A DNA stretch of 64,000 bases. It comes from Empedobacter sp036647415. Its GTDB lineage: Bacteria; Bacteroidota; Bacteroidia; Flavobacteriales; Weeksellaceae. Shown here in pieces: positions 51,111-60,030 of this stretch; the stretch's first letter is position 1; each line of letters begins with the position of its first letter. The notes under the pieces are model-generated. The model was not told the origin of the DNA, searched no databases, and saw nothing but the letters and a program-made list of their open reading frames with translations. Both the position numbers and the translations under genes were made by a program. The stretch spans positions 1-64,000 of the forward strand of contig NZ_JAVXKG010000012.1 of NCBI RefSeq assembly GCF_036647415.1, given 5' to 3'.

Positions 51111-51662
51111 ATGAAAAAATTACTACTCATATTAATCACTTTTTTATCTGTGAATAGTTTTGCACAGGATCAATCATATATTGAAAAAATTAGAAACTTA
51201 CAATCAAAGGAAGAAACAATAAAAATTGGTTGGGATATAGTAAGTTTAATGCGGGAAAAATTTGTATTAAAAAATAATCCTGAAGAATCTGAAAAAGGAA
51301 TAACATTGATATTTCTAAAAGCAAATACTGTTGATTCATTAAGAAAACATAATCCTGAAAAAATGGAATTTCCTCCTGAAGATGTGATTAAAATATTTTT
51401 CACAAAAGAAGTTAAAGGAGGAAATGTATATTTAGAAACAAAAGGAACGCCTTATTATAGTTTTTATGGAGTAAGTTATAAATATTTAGATTTATTTCCT
51501 TTTTGGCAGAAATATTTTAGATCAGATGCTTCAGTAGAAAGTACTGTTAATGAAGCTGAAAATTTTGAAGAAAGAGAGTATCGTTGTAAAGAAATTGATG
51601 ATTTTTGTGGTTATAGATTTGAAAGTAATAAAAGTTATTGGGATTTGAAAAGGATACATTAA
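51111..51662 (+). CDS. Phage-encoded exported protein (183 aa)
   Basis: A signal peptide MKKLLLILITFLSVNSFAQ precedes a soluble domain with WDIVSLMREKFVLKNNPEES and KEIDDFCGYRFESNKSYW. The gene follows the early terminator and has its own leader, so it may be expressed separately, perhaps in the lysogen. No family is recognised. It overlaps the next lipoprotein gene by one base; both look like cargo that modifies the host envelope, which is inference. Confidence 0.65.
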   Translation: MKKLLLILITFLSVNSFAQDQSYIEKIRNLQSKEETIKIGWDIVSLMREKFVLKNNPEESEKGITLIFLKANTVDSLRKHNPEKMEFPPEDVIKIFFTKEVKGGNVYLETKGTPYYSFYGVSYKYLDLFPFWQKYFRSDASVESTVNEAENFEEREYRCKEIDDFCGYRFESNKSYWDLKRIH

Positions 51663-51985
51663 TGAAAACAATTATATTATTAATATTATTTTCTTTCAGT
51701 TGCCAAGCGCAAAGTTTGTACAATCCTAAAGCGAATGATAAATTAAGTTATGTAGATTCTGAATCATTTTCTATTACATTTACAAAGTCATTGTATGGCT
51801 TAACTTTTGAGCAAAATGATAGAAAATTAGATAACGAATTAAAAACAAAAATAGAGCGATTTATGAAAAACACAAATCGCCCCAAATTTAAAGGTCAAGG
51901 TAAATTTACCTTAGGTATTGTAAAACGAAATAACCAATATTTCGTTGTTGAAAGTAGGAAACCCGAAAGATTATTAGAATTATAA
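51662..51985 (+). CDS. Phage-encoded lipoprotein (107 aa)
   Basis: Starting at 51662, MKTIILLILFSFSCQAQSLY shows a lipobox with Cys14 (FSFSC). The mature part is about 94 residues with TKSLYGLTFEQNDRKLDNEL and KFTLGIVKRNNQYFVVESRK. An open frame extends 24 bases upstream inside the previous gene but lacks sense as a signal. It ends convergently, overlapping the leftward late gene by six bases. Candidate superinfection-exclusion or lysogenic-conversion protein; unproven. Confidence 0.6.
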   Translation: MKTIILLILFSFSCQAQSLYNPKANDKLSYVDSESFSITFTKSLYGLTFEQNDRKLDNELKTKIERFMKNTNRPKFKGQGKFTLGIVKRNNQYFVVESRKPERLLEL

Positions 51986-52504
51986 ATCATACTCAACCTT
52001 TTCAACCAATTGCCCTGTAAGTTGCAATTTATCATACGAGCCCTCATGGATATTTCTTTGAGGGCTTTTTCGTCCGTTGTAACTACATTCATATTCCAAA
52101 ATATAAATATCAACAATCGAATCCATTTTATTAAAGCCTTCCTTTGTCAACTCTAATTTACCTGTTTTCTCGGATTCAAACCCGTCTAAAATATTATGTA
52201 CTTGATCTACATAAGTTAAGAATTTCAAACCTAATTCACGGTTAAGCGAAATGTTAGAAGTATCTCGTAATTGCTCATACGCCAAACGAAAAGTAACTGT
52301 AGCTGTTGGCGGTTCTGTCGTGTGGTCGATGTCCCAATCTATGAATAACGCATTTTCTCCAAACAAATCAAAATTATCTTCGTCCAAATCTTGACCTGCA
52401 TAAATATCAATATACTTAGGAGGCGAAACTCCTTCTTTGATGAAATCATCTAAAACCTCCTCAGATTCTAGTTTTTCAATTATTTTATTATATAGATTTT
52501 TCAT
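51980..52504 (-). CDS. Late phage protein, probably head-tail or tail (174 aa)
   Basis: MKNLYNKIIEKLESEEVLDD, then YAGQDLDEDNFDLFGENALF and ATVTFRLAYEQLRDTS, with a C-terminal VDIYILEYECSYN. The beta-rich plan and its place after the gpG-like gene fit a tail-completion or connector protein of Bacteroidota Mu-like phages. No exact family is given. It starts 10 bp downstream of a 17-bp repeat shared with the portal gene leader. Confidence 0.55.
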   Translation of the reverse strand: MKNLYNKIIEKLESEEVLDDFIKEGVSPPKYIDIYAGQDLDEDNFDLFGENALFIDWDIDHTTEPPTATVTFRLAYEQLRDTSNISLNRELGLKFLTYVDQVHNILDGFESEKTGKLELTKEGFNKMDSIVDIYILEYECSYNGRKSPQRNIHEGSYDKLQLTGQLVEKVEYDL

Positions 52505-52514
52505 TTTAAATGGT

Positions 52515-52531
52515 GTTTAAACAAGGTTTAA
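52515..52531. repeat. 17-bp late-gene leader repeat, copy 1
   Basis: GTTTAAACAAGGTTTAA also occurs at 57559-57575. It includes the palindrome GTTTAAAC. It lies just upstream of a leftward late gene start. Confidence 0.6.
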
Positions 52532-53064
52532 CTATTAAGAATTTTATCAATTTCACGTTGTGTTAAACGTTCAACCTTTCTCGCTAATAAGGCAGACTGT
52601 CCGATAAATCGACGCTCGGATATTGTCATTTTCATTTTACGAGTGTGTGCTTTTACAGTTGTTGTACCTGCACTAACACGTTTTTTTAGCAGGCGTCCTG
52701 TACGCTCACTTCTCGCTCTTTTGGTTACTTTACGTGTATGAGCTTTCACTCTAACCGTTTTATTGATGGTTTCTCCATCATTGTGCGCTTGTGCATAAGG
52801 CACATCTGTACCAATGGTAACAGAATTGCGTGTATAACTTAATTTTCGAATTGAGCGTTTTAATCGTCCAGACTTTACCATCAAAGAACCTCTGTCTTTT
52901 CGTTTTCTCTTTTTCCAAGATGTTCGAGAGCGATCCACCCAATTTTTTTGCACAAAGCGTTCTTTAGAAAAATTAACCGCTTCTATTGCAGCCATATTAG
53001 GAAACTTCTCGTAAAGTTTCCCTAAGGCTCTTAATTTTCTCTCGTAATCATTAGGAACTGGCAT
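52528..53064 (-). CDS. Phage virion morphogenesis protein (Mu gpG-like)
   Basis: The 178-residue protein contains LMVKSGRLKRSIRKLSYTRN and TIGTDVPYAQAHNDGE, the typical core of gpG/HK97-gp10-like tail-completion proteins. Its middle holds two VKAHTRK copies separated by a basic arginine/lysine-rich segment (TKRARSERTGRLLKKR). The C-terminus SERRFIGQSALLARKVERLT is usual. It joins head and tail during assembly. It starts three bases from the tape measure gene stop. Confidence 0.85.
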   Translation of the reverse strand: MPVPNDYERKLRALGKLYEKFPNMAAIEAVNFSKERFVQKNWVDRSRTSWKKRKRKDRGSLMVKSGRLKRSIRKLSYTRNSVTIGTDVPYAQAHNDGETINKTVRVKAHTRKVTKRARSERTGRLLKKRVSAGTTTVKAHTRKMKMTISERRFIGQSALLARKVERLTQREIDKILNS

Positions 53065-53066
53065 AA

Positions 53067-54869
53067 TTAAGCGTTTTCTGCATCAATAATAATTCTCATA
53101 AACATTTCTTTCATCCATTTTTCTACATCATCAGCCGACATTCCTTTACCTTTTTCGTTGGTAATATTGATACCTCCTTTGTTGAATGAATCGATTTTAA
53201 TATCAATTTTTTTAACTTGATTCGCTTGCCCTGTAACTTTGTTTATGTCATCTTTTGTTTTCTTAGAACCTTTCTTATCCTTTTTCCCGTCATCCGCTCC
53301 AACTAAACCGTCTAATGTTTGCGCCTTATATAAACTATTACGCTTATCGTAAGCCATCATTGCATCTAAATAACCTTTCTGCTCATCACTTCCTTGAAAA
53401 GCTTTTTGCCTAACATCCATTTCGCCTGTCGTAACAAGTTTGTTTTGTGTACGAAAATCGCTAACCCTTTTTAATAGTCCATCCGAAAGACCTGTAGGAT
53501 CAAACTCTGAAATCATTTCGAGAATTTGTTGCAATGGTTTCAAAAAAGTATCCATTAATACTAAATGTATTCGTTTCAAACCTCCGATTATTCCATCTGT
53601 TTTGAAAGCATTGACAATACTATCCCAATGATCTTTTATCGACTGAAAAGCATTAATAACCCAGCCGATAGGTCCGAGAAATTGTAAAAGAGCTGCACCC
53701 CACTCATCATACTTGTATATTGCAATACCAATAATAGCGACTAAAGCCACAATAGCAGCTATAATAATACCTACAGGATTTGCGTACATCGCAGCGTTTA
53801 ATGACCATTGTTCGGCTGTCATCATTCGTGTAACGATTTTACTTATACCTAAAACTTCATTAAGTGTCGTCAAAATAGAAATAATCGAAGCAATAGTAAT
53901 TGCACCCATTCCGATGAATTGGATAAAGGGCATCCATTCACCAGCTGCATCAGCTAATTTGTTTTGAAATTTTGAAATCCAACCAGTAAGACCATTCCCA
54001 AAAATTTCAAATTCAGGTATCTTGTCAAAATCAGGTATTCCACGTGCTAAGCCTTGTAAGAAGCCTTGTCCAGCGTCCTCGCCTGCACCTTTAAATAAAT
54101 CTGTCAAAGCCATTTGTTTCTGTTGGACAGTCAAACCAGCTTTATCCATTGATTTTAAAACAAGTTGTATAGCCTCCCATGTATTTTTTCCAGCTAAATC
54201 CTTTTTACTAAGTCCAAGTCCTAACAATGCAGCTTCTTGATTCTTTCCAAACTCACGTAGCGCTAAGCCTCCTTCTTTTAATGAATCTATTGCTTTATCC
54301 GAAAAAACACCATCTTTCCCTGATTGTGCCATGATTGCCAAATAGGTTTTAATTGGCATTCCCATTGCTTGCATTTGGGCTGGGTATTCTTTAATTTGGT
54401 CTATCATATCACCATTAAGATTTGCACCTTTATTAAAGGCTTTCTCCATAAGATCAATATTTCCTGTCATCGTTCCACCCATTTGTTTTGTAATTCCATT
54501 GGCTGCTCTAGCAATTGACATTTGATCTTCCTCCATTTTTTTACTCAAACTATTGATGCTTGATGCTGTTGTATCAACATCTATTACACCCATTTGTTGG
54601 AGAGCAACTTTTGTTTTATTAATATCATTTACAAAATCCATTTGACCGCTTATTTCTCCAAATAATTCTGATAATTGATTAATCTTTGTTGAGTCGAAAT
54701 TTTCGCCTATATGAGCAAATATTTGACGTTGTGTTCTATTAAAACCTTCAAGTCTTTGCTCCATAGAGTCAACACCACTTCTCAAACGTTGTTGAACACC
54801 TGTTAATGCGTTATTGAATAGTCTATCAGATAGTTCTAACAATAATTCTAATTTATTTCTACCTGCCAT
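53067..54869 (-). CDS. Tail tape measure protein
   Basis: The 600-residue protein has helical N-terminal repeats, a DLFKGAGEDAGQGFLQGLARG stretch, and two or more hydrophobic helices (FIQFIGMGAITIASIISIL and NPVGIIIAAIVALVAIIGIA). A glycine/lysine-rich C-terminal linker ends in an amphipathic helix. Hydrophobic segments in a long helical phage protein next to the gpG-like gene mark the tape measure, which sets tail length and enters the host membrane. At 600 residues the tail should be short to medium. Confidence 0.85.
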   Translation of the reverse strand: MAGRNKLELLLELSDRLFNNALTGVQQRLRSGVDSMEQRLEGFNRTQRQIFAHIGENFDSTKINQLSELFGEISGQMDFVNDINKTKVALQQMGVIDVDTTASSINSLSKKMEEDQMSIARAANGITKQMGGTMTGNIDLMEKAFNKGANLNGDMIDQIKEYPAQMQAMGMPIKTYLAIMAQSGKDGVFSDKAIDSLKEGGLALREFGKNQEAALLGLGLSKKDLAGKNTWEAIQLVLKSMDKAGLTVQQKQMALTDLFKGAGEDAGQGFLQGLARGIPDFDKIPEFEIFGNGLTGWISKFQNKLADAAGEWMPFIQFIGMGAITIASIISILTTLNEVLGISKIVTRMMTAEQWSLNAAMYANPVGIIIAAIVALVAIIGIAIYKYDEWGAALLQFLGPIGWVINAFQSIKDHWDSIVNAFKTDGIIGGLKRIHLVLMDTFLKPLQQILEMISEFDPTGLSDGLLKRVSDFRTQNKLVTTGEMDVRQKAFQGSDEQKGYLDAMMAYDKRNSLYKAQTLDGLVGADDGKKDKKGSKKTKDDINKVTGQANQVKKIDIKIDSFNKGGINITNEKGKGMSADDVEKWMKEMFMRIIIDAENA

Positions 54870-54898
54870 ATTAAATTATTTTGTACATTTGTTGAAGG

Positions 54899-54959
54899 AA
54901 AAGGTTAAACCCGAAGGATCACTGCTTGCATAGACTTCAACATTGGGGTTTAACCTTTT
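54899..54959. terminator. 14-bp hairpin between minor head and tape measure genes
   Basis: AAAAGGTTAAACCC (54899-54912) pairs with GGGTTTAACCTTTT (54946-54959) around a 33-nt loop. The minor head gene stop lies in the arm, and the tape measure gene starts 30 nt downstream. It may be a terminator or a leader structure; the T-run on the leftward side is only four bases. Confidence 0.6.
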
Positions 54960-56290
54960 TTATTTTTTACAAGCAATCCGTTTCTTGTTTTTTTTTCGTC
55001 TTTCATTTCAAACCATGTTTTTATTTCGAAATGATTATTGTTCATTTCACCAAGAACGACAAAAGCCTTGTCTTTGTAATATTTAATATATCTTAAGGTT
55101 TGGTTATTTTTTGTTTTTTCTCGGGTTAACCAAACTTCATCAGGATTAGAAATAACATCTTTAATGTGAGGAAATAATTGAGGTCGTTTTTCTGAATCGT
55201 TTGTATAATGCTGGTCTATATGAGTGTCAAATGTTCCTTTTTGTAAAATTAATTTTCGTCCGAAATAATCTTCAAAACCCATAAATGGTTTACCTCCTTT
55301 TGTTTTACCATTAGTTTTGAATAATTCATTTACATTGTTTTCTGTAATTGTTTCATCTAATTTTATAGGTTTTAAACCCGTTTTAAACTCATTGTAAGGC
55401 TTCAAATTATATTTATCAAAAGTCATATCATTTATTTTTTTTGACATTCCTTTCGTGTTTGCATAAAATTGTTCATTAGTGAACACTTGTTTTAAATCAC
55501 CTCTATTTATTTCAAACTGAGATTTTCGCCATTTAGGATCAATTCTACTCATTAAGTCCATTGCATCATCTCCATTTGTAACATCTTCTTTGTTTGGTTT
55601 TGATGGTAATTGAATCATTTCACATCGACAACCGTAACCGTTAGGAGGAAATAATTTCATTGCTTTTTTATCATCAAGATTAACAATTAATCCATCTAAT
55701 TTAGCGTGCGCACTTCGTACATTACTATCTCCTGCTGTTTGATATTGTACATATTGAAAATCGTCTTTTTCAGCCATAAATCGTTGATAAGCTGCTGAAT
55801 TTTGCCCAACTGAAATGGATAAATTATATTCAGCTAATAACCATTCTTCGTTAAATTCAGAAACTTCTTTAAGCGCTAATTTTTTGAAATCTTCAAATGA
55901 TCTGATTTGTAATTTTTCTTTATCAATTAATAAATCAGTCATTGCAGCTAAACGAGCTTCTGTTTTACTTTCTGCAAATTCGAACAGGTTAAATTCCATC
56001 ATTTGATAAGCAAGTGTATCGGGCGTGTTCCAACCTGTTGTTACGCCATACCCTTTTTTTAAGCCATCAACCAAATGCAAAGCCTCTTTAGCAATTATTC
56101 GTCCTTGCGTGCCTAAGCTGTCTTCATCTTCATAAACTTGTTTAGCAAGCTCTTTATTTAACTTATCCAAAAAAGATGGCTCGCCTGTTGCAATAAATTT
56201 TGGTTGTTCACAACAATTATGTATAGTCTGGACGTTTCCAAGTTGCAACGGCTTTACCTGTATTTTTTTGTTCGGGATTGTTGTTTTCAT
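54950..56290 (-). CDS. Mu F-like minor head protein fused to toxin-type nuclease domain
   Basis: The central segment QTAGDSNVRSAHAKLDGLIV and PPNGYGCRCEMI is the SPP1 gp7/Mu F head-morphogenesis domain. The last 110 residues (GFEDYFGRKLILQKGTFDTH, ISNPDEVWLTREKTKNN, LRYIKYYKDKAFVVLGEMNN) match phage-type Barnase-EndoU-ColicinE5/D-RelE-like (PBECR) nuclease domains. I chose ATG 56290 (MKTTIPNKKIQVK); the frame is open to 56386. It overlaps the portal gene C-terminus by 74 bases, and no ATG exists after the portal stop. The head protein may carry an RNase into the host. Confidence 0.82.
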   Translation of the reverse strand: MKTTIPNKKIQVKPLQLGNVQTIHNCCEQPKFIATGEPSFLDKLNKELAKQVYEDEDSLGTQGRIIAKEALHLVDGLKKGYGVTTGWNTPDTLAYQMMEFNLFEFAESKTEARLAAMTDLLIDKEKLQIRSFEDFKKLALKEVSEFNEEWLLAEYNLSISVGQNSAAYQRFMAEKDDFQYVQYQTAGDSNVRSAHAKLDGLIVNLDDKKAMKLFPPNGYGCRCEMIQLPSKPNKEDVTNGDDAMDLMSRIDPKWRKSQFEINRGDLKQVFTNEQFYANTKGMSKKINDMTFDKYNLKPYNEFKTGLKPIKLDETITENNVNELFKTNGKTKGGKPFMGFEDYFGRKLILQKGTFDTHIDQHYTNDSEKRPQLFPHIKDVISNPDEVWLTREKTKNNQTLRYIKYYKDKAFVVLGEMNNNHFEIKTWFEMKDEKKTRNGLLVKNKKG

Positions 56291-57527
56291 CTTGTTGATT
56301 TGATTCATTAAAATTGACTTGACGTTGTTTTTTACCTGTAATTGGTACATTGAATGTTGTTGATAACCATTCTGTATCAACTTCATGATCGAGTAATATT
56401 CCTTGTACTACGTTCCAATATTGTAATAAATCGATTTCTTCTTTAGATTCAACCCATTCCAATACATCATCTTCTGACAATTCAGAATATCCCTGTGCAA
56501 TTAAAAGCGGTATTAATTCATCATTTACGTTGAAAGTAATATCACGTCGATCAGCTTGTGAGATTTTAAAATCTAAGCTACGTTCGTGTACTTCTGTTTG
56601 TGATCTGTTTGCAGAATTTTCAGTTAGAGTATTTGAACCAACAATAACAGCAGATATTTCGCTTGTATGTTGTTCGATGAATTTTGAATAAACATTATAG
56701 GCATCGGTTCTATTCGCTTCATCAAATTTAATTGTTGTGCCTTCTGGAAAAACTCCGACACTTGCTTCAGCTAATGCTAAAAGTTGTTGTTCAATTTTAT
56801 CTAAATTGTCGTCATCACTACGAGTTGTTGTCGCCGAAACTAAAGGCATTCCAAACTTTTCGCAGAACTCAGCCCAGCTTTGAATTACATTTCGTTTCCA
56901 AATAAGGTTTGGAATGATGTTGTTAATTAGCCCAAAATCGTCCTCTCCAAGTTGAATTACCCAGTTTTTGTGTTGTTCTTCCGAGTAGTCAATAAATTTA
57001 TCGTTTGCTAAATCGGGATAAATCTTGTTGTAATTTGTTGCAGTATTTCGTTTTGGTATTTCTTGAAATTCTATTTTATGCCCATTGAACAATGTAAATT
57101 CAATAAGCTTTGCACCGTTAACGATAGCAGTAAGATATTTTACTTTATAATCAAAGAACCATTTTTGGTTGAATAGTTCTGTACCTGCTTCGTTTATTTC
57201 GCCTGTACGTTTATTTCTAATTTGTGATGAAATACTCAACGTTGATGAATAGCGCAATTGTTCTTGTGCTTTGAAAATTCCATCAATTTTTAAATCATCA
57301 ACCAAATCAGCATAAACATTGAATTTTGGTTTTTCGTAATTGTTCGCTGCAATTAATGACATTCTCCATTTGTCAATGTCTTTCCGAGATGTATCTTTAA
57401 ATTGCTTGGTAATTTTATTGATTATTGCATCAATATTTGCATTTCCGTTGCTTCGTTTTGGTGGTTTACTTGAAGCTATGTTTTTAGGCGATTTCGTCGA
57501 TTTAAAAATGTTATTAAATAATTTCAT
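56217..57527 (-). CDS. DUF935 portal protein (Mu gp29-like)
   Basis: The 436-residue protein has IWKRNVIQSWAEFCEKFGMP, VIVGSNTLTENSANRSQTEV and FKISQADRRDITFNVNDELI in order, as in Mu gp29 portal proteins. The portal ring is the gate for DNA packaging and the head-tail joint. It follows the DUF1320 gene and is followed by the minor head gene, with overlap at its 3' end. Confidence 0.9.
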   Translation of the reverse strand: MKLFNNIFKSTKSPKNIASSKPPKRSNGNANIDAIINKITKQFKDTSRKDIDKWRMSLIAANNYEKPKFNVYADLVDDLKIDGIFKAQEQLRYSSTLSISSQIRNKRTGEINEAGTELFNQKWFFDYKVKYLTAIVNGAKLIEFTLFNGHKIEFQEIPKRNTATNYNKIYPDLANDKFIDYSEEQHKNWVIQLGEDDFGLINNIIPNLIWKRNVIQSWAEFCEKFGMPLVSATTTRSDDDNLDKIEQQLLALAEASVGVFPEGTTIKFDEANRTDAYNVYSKFIEQHTSEISAVIVGSNTLTENSANRSQTEVHERSLDFKISQADRRDITFNVNDELIPLLIAQGYSELSEDDVLEWVESKEEIDLLQYWNVVQGILLDHEVDTEWLSTTFNVPITGKKQRQVNFNESNQQDENNNPEQKNTGKAVATWKRPDYT

Positions 57528-57558
57528 TGTTAATTTTATTAAAGTTTCTTAAAAGCGA

Positions 57559-57580
57559 GTTTAAACAAGGTTTAAACAAA
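57559..57580. repeat. Late-gene leader repeat, copy 2 (tandem)
   Basis: GTTTAAACAAG and GTTTAAACAAA stand in tandem (57559-57569, 57570-57580). The first 17 bases are identical to 52515-52531. It lies 32-53 nt upstream of the portal start. Confidence 0.6.
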
Positions 57581-57582
57581 GT

Positions 57583-58011
57583 CTAGTACCTGTGATTTTG
57601 TTGTTTGTATTTTGAAACGATACGAATGTTCGATTTTGCCTCGCCTGTACTTGGATCAACAATTTGTGGTAAATCTGCACGAGCTTCTCCTTTTGAAATA
57701 GATTTTAACCATTCTAAAGCATCAGCATAACGATCTGATCGATGTTGCGGAATTTTATTTGGCGCTAAACTGGTGTATAAATGATACAAGGCACAATCTA
57801 TTGTTATCATTACAACAAAAGCATTTCTTTCCGTATTTTGAGTTGAAAATATTTTATCCGTATCATAATATCCACGGATGTAATTTTTAATTTGTGCGAT
57901 TGCCATATCTTCAGCTCCTTTTAATTTGGTGTCTGAATAATTTTCAATTAATATTCCTTTGATTTCTTTGCGTATCAAAACGCTGTAATCGTCATCTGTA
58001 ATAAAACTCAT
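57583..58011 (-). CDS. DUF1320 protein (Mu gp36-like)
   Basis: The 142-residue protein starts MSFITDDDYSVLIRKEIKGI and has DRYADALEWLKSISKGEARA with a DLP motif, as in DUF1320/gp36 head-tail connector-type proteins. It is placed between terminase and portal genes; in Mu the gene lies with the head genes. It starts one base after the terminase stop. Confidence 0.82.
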   Translation of the reverse strand: MSFITDDDYSVLIRKEIKGILIENYSDTKLKGAEDMAIAQIKNYIRGYYDTDKIFSTQNTERNAFVVMITIDCALYHLYTSLAPNKIPQHRSDRYADALEWLKSISKGEARADLPQIVDPSTGEAKSNIRIVSKYKQQNHRY

Positions 58012-58012
58012 T

Positions 58013-59584
58013 TTAAAACTTGTTTTTTTTGCGTTGATTAATCTTTTTTCTTGATATTGTTCGGGGTTTGAATTTATCTTGAAAAGAAGCTCTATTTACC
58101 TCTGACATTCCAGATTGTAAAAAATCGGGTCCGTCATCATTTGCAGTACTTCCTTTTTCAAAAGCGTACAATTGATCTTCCATCGTAGCGTAATCGTTGG
58201 ATTCTTTAAATTCTTCATTGAAAAAAACATTTAACCTTTCAAAAAAACCAGCCATCGATTCGATACGGTCATATTTATTAATCTTCGTTTTTTTATCAGC
58301 TACGACAGGAATGTAATAACCTCTTTCTTCTCCAACTAAATCAAAATCGTTGACAAATTCATCCATTGCGAAAAGTCCTTCAATCAAATATTTTATATTA
58401 TATTTTGACAAATTATGTTTCTCATATAAGTCATACAGCCATTCTGCAACAGCTTTACGAGTAGATTGGCGTAGAAAACAGAATATTAAATGATATTCTT
58501 TGTCTATACGTCCAATCAATCCCATTCCTTTGTAATCTCCTGCATCTTTGTAGGATAAATCGCCATAAAAACAAAGTGCATCGTATTGGTCGAATCGAAG
58601 CCTTTTTTTATACTGAATAAATTCTGGTTTGAAAATTTCTCCATCCTGTATATGTTTGTGCATATACTCCCGCATAAACGAGCGATAAGGCGTATCGTCA
58701 TATTTTTGACGCCAATATTCAGCTGACGTTTTCTCTTTCCAATTCGGCTCAAAGGTTATCAATGATTTTACTGCTGGAACTGTAAGAACGAAATGTTTAA
58801 TCTTACGATTTGCCTGTTTTGCTTTTTCATTGATCCGAACAAATTCCTGCTTAAGTTGATTGATTATAGTATTTTTATGAAAGTTGTTATTGGCAACAAC
58901 AAAGCGTTTTATTTTCGCTCCTTCGTCAAAAGTTCCTTTTAAATCCTCCCAAACCCACTCATAAGCTCTACGAGATAATTTTTCGTTATTACATAGTTTT
59001 TTCGTGTCGACATCATCAACTACTATATAATCTGGGCGTTGTGCTCCTTCACGTAAACCACGCACCGACTGCCTAAAACCACGAGATACAAAGCGCACAC
59101 CGTCGACAGTACTAAAATCGCCCTCTGACCAATCTCCATATTTATATCGTTTCCCGTAATCATTGATTAATCGTGGATTATGCTGTAATTGTGCCTGTAC
59201 ATCTGAAATCAGTTTTTTAGCTTTATCAACGGTTTCTCCAATCAAAAGCATAAAAAATAAATCTTGCATTACGAAATAGATATACAAAGGAACGCCCATG
59301 TCTAAATGCACAGATTTTGCACCTGAGCGATATATTTCGGCTAATAATTCCGCATCACAATTTTCAATTAATATTTTGGCAAATTTCTTATGAAACCACG
59401 CACATTCAGATTTTGCGTACATTGGAAAATAGTATTCGAACCATTTGACATAATCTTTTTCAAGTTCTCTAATACGCTTTAATTTATCCTTGGGTGTTTC
59501 ATTGATATTTACAGTTGCCGATTGTTCAATTTTACGACAATGATCCTCATACTGTTTAAGTATTTTTTCAAAACTCTTTGTCAT
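58013..59584 (-). CDS. Terminase large subunit
   Basis: The 523-residue protein has a Walker A-like RSGAKS (86-91), Walker B PDYIVVDD (Asp190, Asp191), and later acidic residues in FYGDLSYKDAGDYKGM that fit the nuclease domain. The layout matches large terminases of Mu-like phages, which cut and pump DNA into the prohead. It overlaps the small terminase gene by one base. Confidence 0.88.
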   Translation of the reverse strand: MTKSFEKILKQYEDHCRKIEQSATVNINETPKDKLKRIRELEKDYVKWFEYYFPMYAKSECAWFHKKFAKILIENCDAELLAEIYRSGAKSVHLDMGVPLYIYFVMQDLFFMLLIGETVDKAKKLISDVQAQLQHNPRLINDYGKRYKYGDWSEGDFSTVDGVRFVSRGFRQSVRGLREGAQRPDYIVVDDVDTKKLCNNEKLSRRAYEWVWEDLKGTFDEGAKIKRFVVANNNFHKNTIINQLKQEFVRINEKAKQANRKIKHFVLTVPAVKSLITFEPNWKEKTSAEYWRQKYDDTPYRSFMREYMHKHIQDGEIFKPEFIQYKKRLRFDQYDALCFYGDLSYKDAGDYKGMGLIGRIDKEYHLIFCFLRQSTRKAVAEWLYDLYEKHNLSKYNIKYLIEGLFAMDEFVNDFDLVGEERGYYIPVVADKKTKINKYDRIESMAGFFERLNVFFNEEFKESNDYATMEDQLYAFEKGSTANDDGPDFLQSGMSEVNRASFQDKFKPRTISRKKINQRKKNKF

Positions 59585-60030
59585 TATTCCTCTTGATTAA
59601 TTCGGTGTTGTAAAAATCTTCTATGCCATTCTAAAAAAGCAATAGCCATCTTTGGTTCTTGATCCGACATCCAGTTATCAAATTCTTTTAGTACAGAAAA
59701 AATGACCTGTACAGAAGTACGTGAAGAAAGCGATTCAATAACTTTACTTACTTTGGCTAAAGCATCTGCATCGATGGTAGAACCTTCTCCAGTTGCAATG
59801 CTTTTCAGCTCTTTCATTAACACTTCCTTGATCTTATGTGGAGCTGCTAAAAATTCATTTCGTTTATTTTCCCAATTTCCCTCTTTACGCCAACGTGATA
59901 ATGTTTGTTCAGAAATACCGATCATTGATGAAATATCTTTGGCTGTTAATCCATCTTCTATAAATAGTTTTTCTGCAAGCTCTTTTTTTGCTTTATTATT
60001 AATATTTCCACCTCCTTTAATTACCTCCAT
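59584..60030 (-). CDS. Small terminase-like protein with helix-turn-helix
   Basis: The N-terminal part LTAKDISSMIGISEQTLSRW is a helix-turn-helix, followed by helices (EVLMKELKSIATGEG, MAIAFLEWHRRFLQHRI). Its place directly upstream of TerL and its length of 148 residues suggest the DNA-recognising small subunit (Mu gp27-like position). ATG 60030 is chosen; a TTG seven codons upstream is less likely. Confidence 0.78.
   Translation of the reverse strand: MEVIKGGGNINNKAKKELAEKLFIEDGLTAKDISSMIGISEQTLSRWRKEGNWENKRNEFLAAPHKIKEVLMKELKSIATGEGSTIDADALAKVSKVIESLSSRTSVQVIFSVLKEFDNWMSDQEPKMAIAFLEWHRRFLQHRINQEE

Noticed and set aside
53713..53967. Hydrophobic ORF antisense to the tape measure gene
   Set aside because: It mirrors the hydrophobic helices of the tape measure gene on the opposite strand.
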